41,376 nucleotides of DNA from Dechloromonas hankyongensis (GCF_022012295.1 NZ_JAKLTN010000010.1:1-41376); one strand, 5' to 3'. Positions 8,886-18,420 are shown, counted from the stretch's first letter. The notes: generated by a model not told the origin, from the letters alone. A program made the numbers and translations.

Positions 8886-11800
8886 ATGGTCAGCCCGCTC
8901 CAGGCCTTCCTGCGTTTGTTCCTGCCTATTTCGCTGACCGTTCTGGGCAGCGCCTGGCTGTACATCGGCGAGCAAAGAGAAGCGCGACTGAGCGACCTGA
9001 AAGCCAACGAAATGCTCAGTGTCGGGATGGGCGCCGCCGCCCTCGACCTGCGCATGCAGATCGTCCGCAGCGAACTGGAATACCTGGCCCGCAACAATGC
9101 CATCCCCGACTCGCCGACGGCGAGCGGCGAGCCGGACTTGGTGCGCATGGAGCGCAGCCTGCGGGACTTCCTGTATTCGCGCCCGGTTTACGACCGGATG
9201 TCGTGGATCGACGCCAACGGCCAGGAGCGCCTGCGGGTCAGTCTGAAAAACGGACAGCCGGTCAGCGAACAGGGCGCCAAACCGCAGAACCGGGCCAGCG
9301 AGCGCTATTTCATCGAGGCCATGCGACTGAAGCCGGGGCAGCAGTACCTGTCGCGGACCGAGCTGAGCACCGAGAACGGCACCGTCGAAGTGCCGTACAA
9401 GCCGGTCATCCGCTTTGCCACCCCGCTGGCCGACGGCCGCGGCAAGAAGCGCGGCATCCTGATGCTGACCTATCTGGCGGAAGAGATGCTGGCTTTCACC
9501 GAGACGGTGACGCCCAAGGTACGCGACCGCCTGATGGTGCTGAGCAGCGACGGCTACTTCATGCACGCCCCCAACCGCAACGACGAATGGGGCTTCATGT
9601 TCGACGACGCCCAGCGCAGCCTGACGGCACGCTTTCCGCAGGCGTGGGCCAGGATGCAGGACGACCATGGCCAGTTCATCGATGCCGACGGCCTGTGGAC
9701 CTACCAGACAGCCTATCCGCTGCTCGCCAACTATCGCAGTATCGACGACATCTACAGCACGCCGCGGCTGCCCCAGAATGCGGCCGAATCGATGCGCCGC
9801 TGGCGGGTCGTCACGCGGCTGTCGACCGACCGGCTGGCCAGGCTGACCCGGGAAGGCGATTGGACCACTTACGCCTACCTGATCCTGCTCCAGCTGCTGC
9901 TCGCCGCCGGCACCGCCGCCGTGGTCCGCTCCAATGCCCGGCAAAAGGTTACCGAACAACGTTTCCGGGTCTTTTTCGACAACGCCATGGTCGGCATGGG
10001 CATCGTCACCCCGGACGGGCGCTGGCTGGCCGTCAATCCGGCACTGTGCGGCATTCTCGGCTGCACGGCCGGCGACCTGCTCGACCGGTCGCTCGACGAC
10101 TTCGGCGGCCCGGGCGGACCGGCCGTCGCCATCGGCCTGTTCGACCAGGCCATGCGCGGCGAGGACGACGAGTACGAGACGGAAAAGCACTACCTGCGCG
10201 GCGACGGCCGCAGTGTCGACGTCTTCATCGCTACCCGCGTGGTCCACAAGGCGGACGGCAACCCCGATTACCTGCTGGTGGTGATGGAGGACATCACGCA
10301 GCGCGTGGTCGCCGAACAGCAGCGCCAGAAAACGCTGGAAACCCTGGGCCGCTTCATCGACCAGTTGCCCGGCATGGCCTATATCAAGGACAGCGACACC
10401 CGGGTGCTGGTTGCCAACAGTCGCTTCCAGCAAATGCTCGGCCGCGACCCGAAGGACATCATAGGCCGCCTGACCGAGGAGGTTTTCCCCGGCGAACAGG
10501 GTCGGCGCTATGCGGCGTCCGACCGCCGCATCATTGCCAGCGGCCAGGCGGAAACATTTGAGGAAAAAGTGGGTGACAAGATCTATGAAGTCACCAAGTT
10601 CCCCATCCCGCACGGCGACGGCCCGCCGGAACTGGGCGGCATCACGATGGACATCACCCGCCGCAAACAGGGCGAACAGATGCTCGCCCTGCAGAACAGC
10701 CGGGCCACCGCGCTGCTCGCCCTGCCCGGACGCAGCCAGGAAATGGACGAACAGGACTTCCTGACCTACGTGCTCGAAGTGGCCAGCGACCTGACCGGCA
10801 GCCCCCTCGGCTTCATGTATTTTGTCAATGAGGACACGAACAGCATCACCCTGGCCGCCAATGCGCCACACTTGCTCGATACCGGACTGCCGAGCGCGAC
10901 CGAGTGCTCCGACTCGCTGGCCGAGGCCGCCGCCTGGGCCGATGCGGCCCGCCTGCGCCGGCCGGTGATCGCCAACGGCGGCACCCTGGCCGACCGCAAC
11001 TCCGGCCAGCCGGCGACGAGCCGCCTGGTCAGCGTGCCGGTCAGCGAAAACGGCCAGGTCCGTATGCTCATCGCCCTCGCCGACAAGGCGCAGCCCTATG
11101 CCGAATTCGACATCGAGACCCTGCAACTGCTGGGCAACGAGGCCTGGCGCATCATTCACCAGCAGCGCGCCGACAAGGCGCTGAAAATCGCCAACCAGGT
11201 GGTCAATGCCAGCCCGGTCGTCTGTTTCCGCTGGGCGGCAGCGGAGGGCTGGCCGGTCATTTTCGTGTCGGAAAACGTCGTGCAGTGGGGCTACACTCCC
11301 GACGAGCTGCAGGCCGGCAAGCCGGACTTCGCCTCCTTGGTGCATCCGGACGATGTAGCACGCATCGTCGACGAGGCGCTCAGCAAGACGGCGGCCGGCG
11401 CCTCCGGCTACGAGCAGGAGTACCGGGTATTGACCCGCGACGGCCGGAGCATCTGGATAGTCGATCGCACCATCGTGCGCCGCGACGCCGAGGGCCGGGT
11501 TCTGTTCTACGACGGCGTGCTGACCGACATCAGCGACCGCAAGTCGCAGCAACTGGCGGTGGCGGCCAATCTGAGCGAGCAGCGGACGCTGAACAAAAAG
11601 CTGGAAGAAGCCCATAACCAGTTGCTGCAGTCGGAAAAGATGGCGTCGATCGGCCAGTTGGCAGCAGGGGTAGCACACGAGTTGAACAATCCGATCGGCT
11701 TCGTGCATTCCAACCTGGGCACCCTGGACGGCTACATCCGCGACCTGATGGACATCATCGCCGGCTACGACAAGTTGGCCCAGGGCAGCGAAACGCCGGC

Positions 11801-12440
11801 TTTCGGCGCGATCAAGGTGCTCAAGGAGGAGCGCGATTTCGACTATATCGCCGGCGACATCGGCCTGTTGCTCAGCGAGTCCAAGGATGGCCTGGCACGG
11901 GTCCGCAAGATCGTCCAGGACCTGAAGAACTTCTCACACGTCAGCGAGCAGGAATGGCAGTGGGCCGACCTGCACCAGGGGCTCGATTCGACCCTCAACA
12001 TCGTGTGGAACGACCTGAAGTACAAATGCCAGGTGGTCAAGGAATACGGCGACCTGCCCAAGGTCTATTGCATGATTTCGCAGCTCAACCAGGTATTCAT
12101 GAATCTGCTGGTCAATGCCGGCCACGCCATCGAAACGCAGGGCACCATTACAATCCGCACGGCACTCGACGCCGGCGACCAGGTCCGCATCGAGATTCGC
12201 GACACCGGCAAGGGAATCGCCCCCGAACACATGAAACGCATCTTTGAGCCCTTCTTCACCACCAAGCCGGTCGGCAAGGGGACGGGCTTGGGCCTGTCGC
12301 TGTCTTACGGTATCGTGGAGAAACACCACGGGTGCATTGAAGTGGACAGCGTGGTCGGCCAGGGCAGCACCTTCCGGATCACCCTTCCCGTCAATCAGAC
12401 AGCCGATCAGTCCGGATCCACCACGGAGACTTCTGCATGA
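8886..12440 (+). CDS. Cache-PAS-PAS-GAF-PAS sensor histidine kinase
   Basis: Membrane sensor kinase of 1184 residues. A transmembrane helix lies at about 7-27, a periplasmic Cache-like domain at about 30-320, and a second helix at about 325-347. Then come PAS (about 355-480), PAS (485-600), GAF (605-765) and PAS (765-885). The dimerisation box is VAHELNNP with His931. The HATPase has NLLVNAGHAI, DTGKGI and GTGLGLSLS. No receiver is attached, so phosphate must go to a separate protein; the REC-HD-GYP gene begins inside its stop codon (ATGA, 12437-12440) and is the obvious partner. The start at 8886 gives an N-terminal membrane helix; upstream in-frame sequence overlaps the previous gene. The C-terminal half closely resembles the kinase at 18421-20472, which suggests duplication within the cluster. 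Confidence 0.9.
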   Translation: MVSPLQAFLRLFLPISLTVLGSAWLYIGEQREARLSDLKANEMLSVGMGAAALDLRMQIVRSELEYLARNNAIPDSPTASGEPDLVRMERSLRDFLYSRPVYDRMSWIDANGQERLRVSLKNGQPVSEQGAKPQNRASERYFIEAMRLKPGQQYLSRTELSTENGTVEVPYKPVIRFATPLADGRGKKRGILMLTYLAEEMLAFTETVTPKVRDRLMVLSSDGYFMHAPNRNDEWGFMFDDAQRSLTARFPQAWARMQDDHGQFIDADGLWTYQTAYPLLANYRSIDDIYSTPRLPQNAAESMRRWRVVTRLSTDRLARLTREGDWTTYAYLILLQLLLAAGTAAVVRSNARQKVTEQRFRVFFDNAMVGMGIVTPDGRWLAVNPALCGILGCTAGDLLDRSLDDFGGPGGPAVAIGLFDQAMRGEDDEYETEKHYLRGDGRSVDVFIATRVVHKADGNPDYLLVVMEDITQRVVAEQQRQKTLETLGRFIDQLPGMAYIKDSDTRVLVANSRFQQMLGRDPKDIIGRLTEEVFPGEQGRRYAASDRRIIASGQAETFEEKVGDKIYEVTKFPIPHGDGPPELGGITMDITRRKQGEQMLALQNSRATALLALPGRSQEMDEQDFLTYVLEVASDLTGSPLGFMYFVNEDTNSITLAANAPHLLDTGLPSATECSDSLAEAAAWADAARLRRPVIANGGTLADRNSGQPATSRLVSVPVSENGQVRMLIALADKAQPYAEFDIETLQLLGNEAWRIIHQQRADKALKIANQVVNASPVVCFRWAAAEGWPVIFVSENVVQWGYTPDELQAGKPDFASLVHPDDVARIVDEALSKTAAGASGYEQEYRVLTRDGRSIWIVDRTIVRRDAEGRVLFYDGVLTDISDRKSQQLAVAANLSEQRTLNKKLEEAHNQLLQSEKMASIGQLAAGVAHELNNPIGFVHSNLGTLDGYIRDLMDIIAGYDKLAQGSETPAFGAIKVLKEERDFDYIAGDIGLLLSESKDGLARVRKIVQDLKNFSHVSEQEWQWADLHQGLDSTLNIVWNDLKYKCQVVKEYGDLPKVYCMISQLNQVFMNLLVNAGHAIETQGTITIRTALDAGDQVRIEIRDTGKGIAPEHMKRIFEPFFTTKPVGKGTGLGLSLSYGIVEKHHGCIEVDSVVGQGSTFRITLPVNQTADQSGSTTETSA

Positions 12441-13753
12441 GTGAAACAGGCACTCCCGCCACCTTGTTGTTCGTCGATGACGAGCCGGGGATACTTTCCG
12501 CCCTGCGCCGCCTCTTCCGGCAGTTCGGCTACCGGATACTGATCGCCGAAAGCGGCGCCCAGGGGCTGGCCGAGATGGAAAAGACGGCGGTCGACCTGAT
12601 TATTTCCGACATGCGCATGCCGGAAATGGATGGTGCCACCTTCCTCCGCCAGGTTCGCCAGCGCTGGCCGGAGACCGTGCGCATCCTACTCACCGGCTAC
12701 GCCGACGTGACGTCGACCATCGCCGCCATCAACGAAGGCGAAATCTACCGCTACATCTCCAAACCGTGGGACGACAACGAGATCGTCAATGTGGTGCGCG
12801 AGGCACTCGAACGCCAGAAGCTGGAATCGGAAAACCGCCGCCTGACGGCGCTGACCCAGGCGCAGAACGACGAACTGAAGAACCTGAACGCCAGCCTGGA
12901 ACAGAAGGTCGCCGAGCGGACTTCCGAACTGCAGCAGGCGCTGAGCTTTGTCGAACAGACCCACGCCGAATTGAAGAAATCCTTCCTGACCAGCGTCCAG
13001 GTCTTTGCCGGCATGGTCGAGCTGCGCAGCGGCCCGGGCGGCAGCCGGCTGGCTGGCCATGGCCGGCGGGTCGCCGACACGGCGCGCACTGTGGCGCAGC
13101 GCCTGGGCATGCCCGACACCGAGATCCAGAACATCACGCTGGCCGGCCTGCTGCACGACATCGGCAAGCTCGGCCTGCCCGACGAGCTGCTCGGCAAGCC
13201 GTACAACACGCTGACCCAGGACCAGCGGGCGATGGTCATGAAGCACCCGGTGATCGGCCAGAACATCCTGATCGCCATCGAGAAGTTCAAGGAAGCGGCG
13301 GTGATCGTCCGCCACCATCACGAATGCTTCGACGGCAGCGGCTACCCCGACCGTCTGGCCGGCATCGCCATCCCGCAGGGCAGCCGCATCCTGTGCGTGG
13401 TCAACGATTACGACTCGCTGCAGATGGGCACGCTGGTCCAGCGCCCATTGCGCTCCGAGGAAGCCCAGGCCTACCTGATCGACAACCGCGGCAAGCGCTA
13501 CGACCCGAAGGTGGTGGACACCTTCATCAAGGTGCTGGCCGAAACGCCGAAGGCCGGGCAGGTCGAACTGCCGCTGCGCACCATGCACCTGAAGCCCGGC
13601 ATGGTGCTCAGCCGCGATCTGGCGCACCGCGACGGCTATCTGTTGCTCGCCAAGGGCAGCGCGCTGACCGCCGACGTCATCGGCCAGCTGGTCAAGCTGG
13701 AACAGAGCGAAAAGCAGCTGCTGACGCTCTATATCCGCCAGGAGGCAAAATGA
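12437..13753 (+). CDS. REC-HD-GYP response regulator (RpfG-like c-di-GMP phosphodiesterase)
   Basis: Response regulator of 438 residues predicted to cleave c-di-GMP when phosphorylated. The receiver (1-130) has Asp14-Asp15, phospho-Asp58 in SDMRMPEMDG and a KPWDD end. A coiled coil covers about 130-195. The HD-GYP domain has His240-Asp241 in LLHDIGKLG, a run of three histidines (293-295) and the GYP signature DGSGYP (299-304), so the metal site looks intact. The C-terminal part (about 380-438) is a short beta-rich extension found in this subfamily. It overlaps the kinase upstream and the response regulator downstream by ATGA junctions, implying translational coupling. With the EAL protein at 5881 it gives the cluster two potential c-di-GMP phosphodiesterases. 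The cognate kinase is inferred from adjacency only. Confidence 0.93.
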   Translation: MSETGTPATLLFVDDEPGILSALRRLFRQFGYRILIAESGAQGLAEMEKTAVDLIISDMRMPEMDGATFLRQVRQRWPETVRILLTGYADVTSTIAAINEGEIYRYISKPWDDNEIVNVVREALERQKLESENRRLTALTQAQNDELKNLNASLEQKVAERTSELQQALSFVEQTHAELKKSFLTSVQVFAGMVELRSGPGGSRLAGHGRRVADTARTVAQRLGMPDTEIQNITLAGLLHDIGKLGLPDELLGKPYNTLTQDQRAMVMKHPVIGQNILIAIEKFKEAAVIVRHHHECFDGSGYPDRLAGIAIPQGSRILCVVNDYDSLQMGTLVQRPLRSEEAQAYLIDNRGKRYDPKVVDTFIKVLAETPKAGQVELPLRTMHLKPGMVLSRDLAHRDGYLLLAKGSALTADVIGQLVKLEQSEKQLLTLYIRQEAK

Positions 13754-14322
13754 GCCGCATCATGATCGTCGATGACGAGGTGGAAATCCTCAAATCCCTG
13801 CGCCGCCTGCTGCGCGTGGCGCCCTGCACCTACGGCAACAAGACCTTCAATCTCGAGGTCGAGGCCTTCCATGTGCCGGCCGAGGCACTCGAGCGCGCCC
13901 GCCACGAAGAGTTCGACCTGTTCATCAGCGATTTCCGCATGCCCGGTATGGACGGCATCGAGTTTCTGAAGCAAACCAAGGAACTGCAGCCCGACGCCGC
14001 CCGCCTGATCCTCTCCGGCTACGCCGACCTCAACGCGCTGGTCCGCGCGGTCAATGAAGTGGGCATCGAACGCTTCATTGGCAAGCCGTGGAACGACTAC
14101 GACCTGTTGTCGGCCATCGGCCAGGCCTTGGCCCATCGCGAGCTGTTGCTGGAAAACCGCCAGCTGGCCAATCTGGTCCGCCTCGAAATGGGCGACACGA
14201 CGCCCGAGCAGTTGGAGGTCGAACGCCTGGAAGGCATGGAACCGGGCATCACTGCGGTCAATTGGGGGCCGGACGGCTCGGTCCTCCTCGACCCCGAGTT
14301 CCAGTCCAAAGACCCGTCCTGA
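13750..14322 (+). CDS. Single-domain response regulator with C-terminal tail
   Basis: Response regulator of 190 residues. The receiver has Asp8-Asp9, phospho-Asp61 in SDFRMPGMDG, SGYAD and a KPW motif, and resembles the other RpfG-type receivers of the cluster. Between helix 1 and strand 2 it has a few extra residues compared with those receivers. After about residue 130 there is a helix and a tail of some 45 residues without a recognisable output domain, so it may act by protein contact, for example on the GTPase encoded next. GGAGG at 13741-13745 is a strong ribosome site, and the ATG overlaps the preceding stop (ATGA). The next gene starts 11 bp after the stop. Confidence 0.88.
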   Translation: MSRIMIVDDEVEILKSLRRLLRVAPCTYGNKTFNLEVEAFHVPAEALERARHEEFDLFISDFRMPGMDGIEFLKQTKELQPDAARLILSGYADLNALVRAVNEVGIERFIGKPWNDYDLLSAIGQALAHRELLLENRQLANLVRLEMGDTTPEQLEVERLEGMEPGITAVNWGPDGSVLLDPEFQSKDPS

Positions 14323-14333
14323 AGCCCGCGACC

Positions 14334-14978
14334 ATGCCCGAGCGCGACGCCAACAGCCTGACCTTCAAGCTGGTCTATTACGGACCGGCGCAGAGCGGCA
14401 AGACGACCAATCTGCTGCGCCTGCACGATCTGCTGTCGCCCGAGCTGAAGGGCGAGTTGATGACCATGGAGACCAAGGACGACCGCACCCTGTTCTTCGA
14501 CCTGCTGCCGCTCGGTTTCCGCGCCCCATCCGGGCTGCTGCTCAAGTTCCGGCTGTTCACCGTCCCTGGCCAGGTCGCCCACGACGGCACGCGCAAGGCG
14601 GTCCTGTCGCGGGCCGACGGCATCGTCTTCGTCGCCGATTCGGACCGTGCACAGGAAACCAACAATGGCGAATCGTTCCAGAGCATGGCCGAGAACTGCC
14701 ATCGGGTCGGCCTCGATTTCGAGCAGTTGCCGCTGGTCGTCCAGTTCAACAAGTGCGATCTGCCGACCGCCGTACCCGAGCCGGAAATCCGCGAGCGCTG
14801 GTCAGCGGCGCCCTGGCCGCTGGTTTTCGCCGTCGCCCTCGACGGCACCGGGATAGCAGCCACCTTCGAAGCCTTGCTGCGCGCCGTGTATCGACGCCAT
14901 GCCGACAGCCTCGAACTGGCGACGGTGCACGGCCTGGGCGAGGACGCTTTCATCGCCGGAGTGCTGGGGCAGCCATGA
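14334..14978 (+). CDS. MglA-like small Ras-family GTPase
   Basis: Small GTPase of 214 residues resembling Myxococcus MglA, which sets cell polarity for pilus-driven and gliding motility. The P-loop is GPAQSGKTT (17-25). The switch II region reads TVPGQ (76-80), the MglA-type replacement of the usual DxxG. The base-recognition motif is NKCD (139-142). There is no lipid-anchor cysteine at the C-terminus and no membrane segment. MglA normally has a roadblock-domain partner (MglB); no separate MglB gene is present here. It lies 11 bp after a response regulator and overlaps the following kinase by ATGA, so it is probably co-translated with two-component proteins. MglA family membership is firm from the motifs; a polarity role in this organism is inference. 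Confidence 0.88.
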   Translation: MPERDANSLTFKLVYYGPAQSGKTTNLLRLHDLLSPELKGELMTMETKDDRTLFFDLLPLGFRAPSGLLLKFRLFTVPGQVAHDGTRKAVLSRADGIVFVADSDRAQETNNGESFQSMAENCHRVGLDFEQLPLVVQFNKCDLPTAVPEPEIRERWSAAPWPLVFAVALDGTGIAATFEALLRAVYRRHADSLELATVHGLGEDAFIAGVLGQP

Positions 14979-16180
14979 ACGACGTCGGCTTCGATCACGA
15001 ATGGCACCTCGGCGAATTGCTCGACACGCCGGCGCTGTCGCGCATCGGGCCGGCCCTCGGCGAACTGCTGGGCGGCGACGCCGCCCTCCTCGACTACGAC
15101 GAAACCCTGCTCTGGGGCGTGCTGGCGGCCGATGCCCGGCGCCAGCCGGTGATCCTCGAACTGGAACCGATCGGCTTCGTCGCCAGCCGGACGGCAGCCC
15201 CCGCCACGCTGGCCGCCGGAGCCCGGCTGGTCACCGCCCTGCTGCGCGCCGAACTGCGCTTCAAGATGGCGTCGACGCTGCACCTGGAAGCCGTCGCTGC
15301 GGATTTCGAATCGTTGAAGCGCGAACACGCCCACCTGCTCGAATCGGAAGCCCGCTATCGCAAGCTGTCGGAGGAACTGGAAGCGCGGGTCAAGACCCAG
15401 GTCGCCGAGCTGGAAGAGCGTCAGCAGATGCTCTACGAAGCCGAGAAACTCGCCTCGGTCGGCCAGCTGGCCGCCGGCATGGCGCATGAGATCAACAACC
15501 CGCTCGGTTTCGTGCGCAGCAACCTGAGCACCTTCAAGTCCTATCTCGACAAGTTCGGCCAGCTCAAGGCCCGGCTGGCCGAGGGCGAAGCGGGCTGGCA
15601 GGCGCTCGACCTCGATTTCGTGCTCGAGGATGGCGCCGACCTGCTTGGCGAAAGCGCCAAAGGCATCGACCGCATCGCCCGCATCGTCAGCGACCTGAAG
15701 AGTTTTTCCAACATCGACCGGCCGACCGACGAGTACGCCGATCTGAACAACTGCCTGCGCCATGCTTCCAGCATTGTCGACACCCAGTTACCGCCGGGGA
15801 TCAACCTGAGCCTCGACCTGCTGCCGCTGCCCAGCCTGATCTGCCTGCCCGGGCACCTCAACCAGCTGTTCTTCAACCTGATCCGCAATGCCGTGCAGGC
15901 CATCCAGGATGCCGAGCGTCCGGGCACGGTGCGCATCGGCAGTTTCGCCGACGATAGCGGCATCACCATCACCATCCACGACGACGGCAAGGGGATGACC
16001 GCCGAGCAGTGCGCCTGCGCCTTCCAGCCCTTCTACACGACGCGGACGGTGGGCATGGGGGCCGGCCTGGGCCTGACCACGGCACGCAATATCGTCCTCG
16101 CCCATAGCGGCCGCATCGACCTCGCCAGCACGCCGAATGTCGGCACCACCGTGACCCTCTTCTTCCCGACGCCGACATGA
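14975..16180 (+). CDS. Soluble sensor histidine kinase
   Basis: Cytoplasmic histidine kinase of 401 residues with no membrane helix. Residues 1 to about 115 form a short mixed alpha/beta domain that I do not recognise; it could be GAF-like, or a roadblock-like partner for the GTPase encoded just before, but I see no decisive motif. A coiled coil spans about 105-155. The H box is MAHEINNPLGF with His171. The HATPase has LFFNLIRNAVQAI, DDGKGM and GAGLGL. No receiver is attached. The ATG overlaps the GTPase stop, and the following REC-ATPase ATG overlaps this stop, both by ATGA. Position makes the receiver of that ATPase its most likely target. Confidence 0.88.
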   Translation: MNDVGFDHEWHLGELLDTPALSRIGPALGELLGGDAALLDYDETLLWGVLAADARRQPVILELEPIGFVASRTAAPATLAAGARLVTALLRAELRFKMASTLHLEAVAADFESLKREHAHLLESEARYRKLSEELEARVKTQVAELEERQQMLYEAEKLASVGQLAAGMAHEINNPLGFVRSNLSTFKSYLDKFGQLKARLAEGEAGWQALDLDFVLEDGADLLGESAKGIDRIARIVSDLKSFSNIDRPTDEYADLNNCLRHASSIVDTQLPPGINLSLDLLPLPSLICLPGHLNQLFFNLIRNAVQAIQDAERPGTVRIGSFADDSGITITIHDDGKGMTAEQCACAFQPFYTTRTVGMGAGLGLTTARNIVLAHSGRIDLASTPNVGTTVTLFFPTPT

Positions 16181-18417
16181 CCGACTACGCCAGCCTGTTC
16201 ACCGGCAAGACCGCGGCGCCACAGGCGCCGGCCAGCTATCTGACGCCGCCCAAATACCGCCTGCTGCTGGTCGACGACGAGGCGGGCATCGTCAAGGCGC
16301 TGACCCGCGTCTTCCGCCAGGAGAACTACGAGGTAGTCACCGCCGGCAGCGGCAAGGAAGGCCTGGAGCGGCTGGCCGAAGGCCCGTTGCATCTGGTGAT
16401 CAGCGATTTCATGATGCCCGGCATGACCGGCGCCCAGTTCCTGCACGAGGTCAAGCAGCGCTCGCCGGACACCATCCGCATCATGCTCACCGGCCATGCC
16501 AATACCGACGCCGTGATGGGCGCCATCAACGATGGGGCGGTCTACAAGTTCATCCTCAAGCCGTGGAACGACGACGACCTGCGGGTGACGGTGGCCCTCG
16601 CCCTCGAACAGTTCGACCTGATCGCCCGCAACCGGGTACTGAAATCGGAAAACGACAAGAAGGCCAAGGAAATCTCGGCCCTGTCGCGGCTGGCGGCGAC
16701 GCACCACAGCCGGCTGGGCATCATGCTGCACAAGAAGAACCTACTCACCTCGGCGCAGCTGCAGGAACTGACCATGCTGCAGGAGCGGCGCAAGGAGCCG
16801 CTGATCGCCTTGCTGCTGGAGAAGGACTGGGTCGATGAGCGGCATATCCGCAAGCTGCTGACCAAGGAGATGCAGATCGAGGAGGTTCAGCTCGCCGAAT
16901 TCCGCGTCGATGCGGTGCTCAGCGACCTGATTCCGCACAGCTTCTGCCAGCGTCAGCTGGTCGTCCCGCTCAAGCTCGAAGGCAAACGCCTGATGCTGGC
17001 CATGGCCGACCCGCTCGACGAGGGGTTGATCGAGGAAATCCGCTTCACGGCCGGCCTCGACATCCATATCGTCACCGCCGATATCGCCGCCATCCGGGCC
17101 AAGATCCAGGAAATCTACAAGGCCGGGGAAGTCGATTTCAAGGACCTGGAAACCCTGGTCGCCTCGCCCGACCCCTACGAGGGCATCGAAGTCGTCATCG
17201 AAGACGACGATGCGGCCAAGCTCGAAGACCTGCTGCGCGACACCGAGTCGCCGCCGGCCATCCGCATCGCCAACGCCATCATCGTCGAAGCCATCCGGCT
17301 CGGCGCTTCGGACATCCACATCCAGCCGCGCACCAAGAGCGTGATCGTGCGCTACCGCATCGACGGCGTGCTGGTCGACAAGATCCACATCCCGCACCAG
17401 ATGCACCAGTCGCTGGTGTCGCGCCTGAAGATCATGTCGGAACTCGACATCTCCGAGCGCCGCCGCCCACAGGACGGGCGGATCACCGTCAAGACGCCGA
17501 TGCGCATGGTCGACCTGCGCATTTCGACCCTGCCCACCATCAACGGCGAAAAGGTGGTGATGCGCATCCTCGATCGCAATTCGGCGGTGCATGGCCTCGA
17601 CCGGCTCGGCTTTTCCGCCGTCGACCTGCCGCGCGTCACCGACATGGTGGCCCGGCCGCAGGGCATCATCCTGGCCACCGGGCCGACCGGCAGCGGCAAG
17701 ACCACCACCCTGTACTCCCTGCTCCAGCACGATGCGACGCCGGACAAGAACTACGTCACCATCGAAGACCCGGTCGAGTATTACCTCGACATGGCCGGGC
17801 AGGTGCTGGTCAAGGAGAAAATCGGCCTGACCTTCCCCGCCGTGCTGCGCGCCCTGCTCCGCCAGGACCCGGATGTCGTCCTGCTCGGCGAAATCCGCGA
17901 TTTCGAAACCGCCGAAGTGGCCTTCCACGCGGCGCTGACCGGCCACCTGGTCTATTCGACCCTGCACACCAATTCGGCCATTGCCACCATCGCCCGCCTG
18001 TTCGACCTCGGCCTCAAGCCCTATGTCGTGGCCACGGCGCTGGAGGGCATCATCGCCCAGCGCCTGGTGCGCCAGATCTGCCCGCATTGCCGGACCGAGG
18101 TGGCGACCGACCCGCGCCTGCGGGCCCGGCTGGGCGGTGCCTTCGCGACGCTGGAAAAGGCGTGGCGCGGCGCCGGCTGCACGCAGTGCCACGGTTCGGG
18201 CTACAAGGGGCGGGTCGGCCTGTACGAGGTCCTGACGCTGGACGACGACATGCGCGACCGCATCGGCAGCGGCGCCAGCGTGCTGGAAATCCGCCGCCTG
18301 GTTCGCCAGAAGGGCTTGCGCGGCATCGGTTGCCATGCCGTCGAGCGTGTCGAGGCGGGGGCCACCAGCCTGGAAGAAATCCTGCGCGTACTGGGGCCGC
18401 AGGCCGGGGAGGAGTGA
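16177..18417 (+). CDS. REC-MshEN-GspE/PilB-type motor ATPase fusion
   Basis: Protein of 746 residues joining a receiver to a complete type II secretion/type IV pilus assembly ATPase. The receiver (about 25-145) has Asp33-Asp34, phospho-Asp77 in SDFMMPGM and KPWNDDD. A MshEN-like region at about 178-240 shows RLG at 179-181 and a second LLLEKDWVDE-type half; in MshE and some GspE/PilB proteins this domain binds c-di-GMP. The motor has Walker A GPTGSGKTT (502-510), an Asp box, GEIRD (571-575), the His box near STLHTN, and a four-Cys zinc site (Cys635, 638, 668, 671). GspE and PilB normally lack a receiver. No pilin, secretin, GspF/PilC or PilT gene is near. It probably serves a machine encoded elsewhere, gated by phosphorylation and c-di-GMP. 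Confidence 0.92.
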   Translation: MTDYASLFTGKTAAPQAPASYLTPPKYRLLLVDDEAGIVKALTRVFRQENYEVVTAGSGKEGLERLAEGPLHLVISDFMMPGMTGAQFLHEVKQRSPDTIRIMLTGHANTDAVMGAINDGAVYKFILKPWNDDDLRVTVALALEQFDLIARNRVLKSENDKKAKEISALSRLAATHHSRLGIMLHKKNLLTSAQLQELTMLQERRKEPLIALLLEKDWVDERHIRKLLTKEMQIEEVQLAEFRVDAVLSDLIPHSFCQRQLVVPLKLEGKRLMLAMADPLDEGLIEEIRFTAGLDIHIVTADIAAIRAKIQEIYKAGEVDFKDLETLVASPDPYEGIEVVIEDDDAAKLEDLLRDTESPPAIRIANAIIVEAIRLGASDIHIQPRTKSVIVRYRIDGVLVDKIHIPHQMHQSLVSRLKIMSELDISERRRPQDGRITVKTPMRMVDLRISTLPTINGEKVVMRILDRNSAVHGLDRLGFSAVDLPRVTDMVARPQGIILATGPTGSGKTTTLYSLLQHDATPDKNYVTIEDPVEYYLDMAGQVLVKEKIGLTFPAVLRALLRQDPDVVLLGEIRDFETAEVAFHAALTGHLVYSTLHTNSAIATIARLFDLGLKPYVVATALEGIIAQRLVRQICPHCRTEVATDPRLRARLGGAFATLEKAWRGAGCTQCHGSGYKGRVGLYEVLTLDDDMRDRIGSGASVLEIRRLVRQKGLRGIGCHAVERVEAGATSLEEILRVLGPQAGEE

Positions 18418-18420
18418 ACG

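Noticed and set aside
5920..11708. Long minus-strand frames (854 and 995 residues) under the cluster
   Set aside because: They are antisense shadows of the GGDEF-EAL gene and its neighbouring kinase, with no domain or ribosome site.
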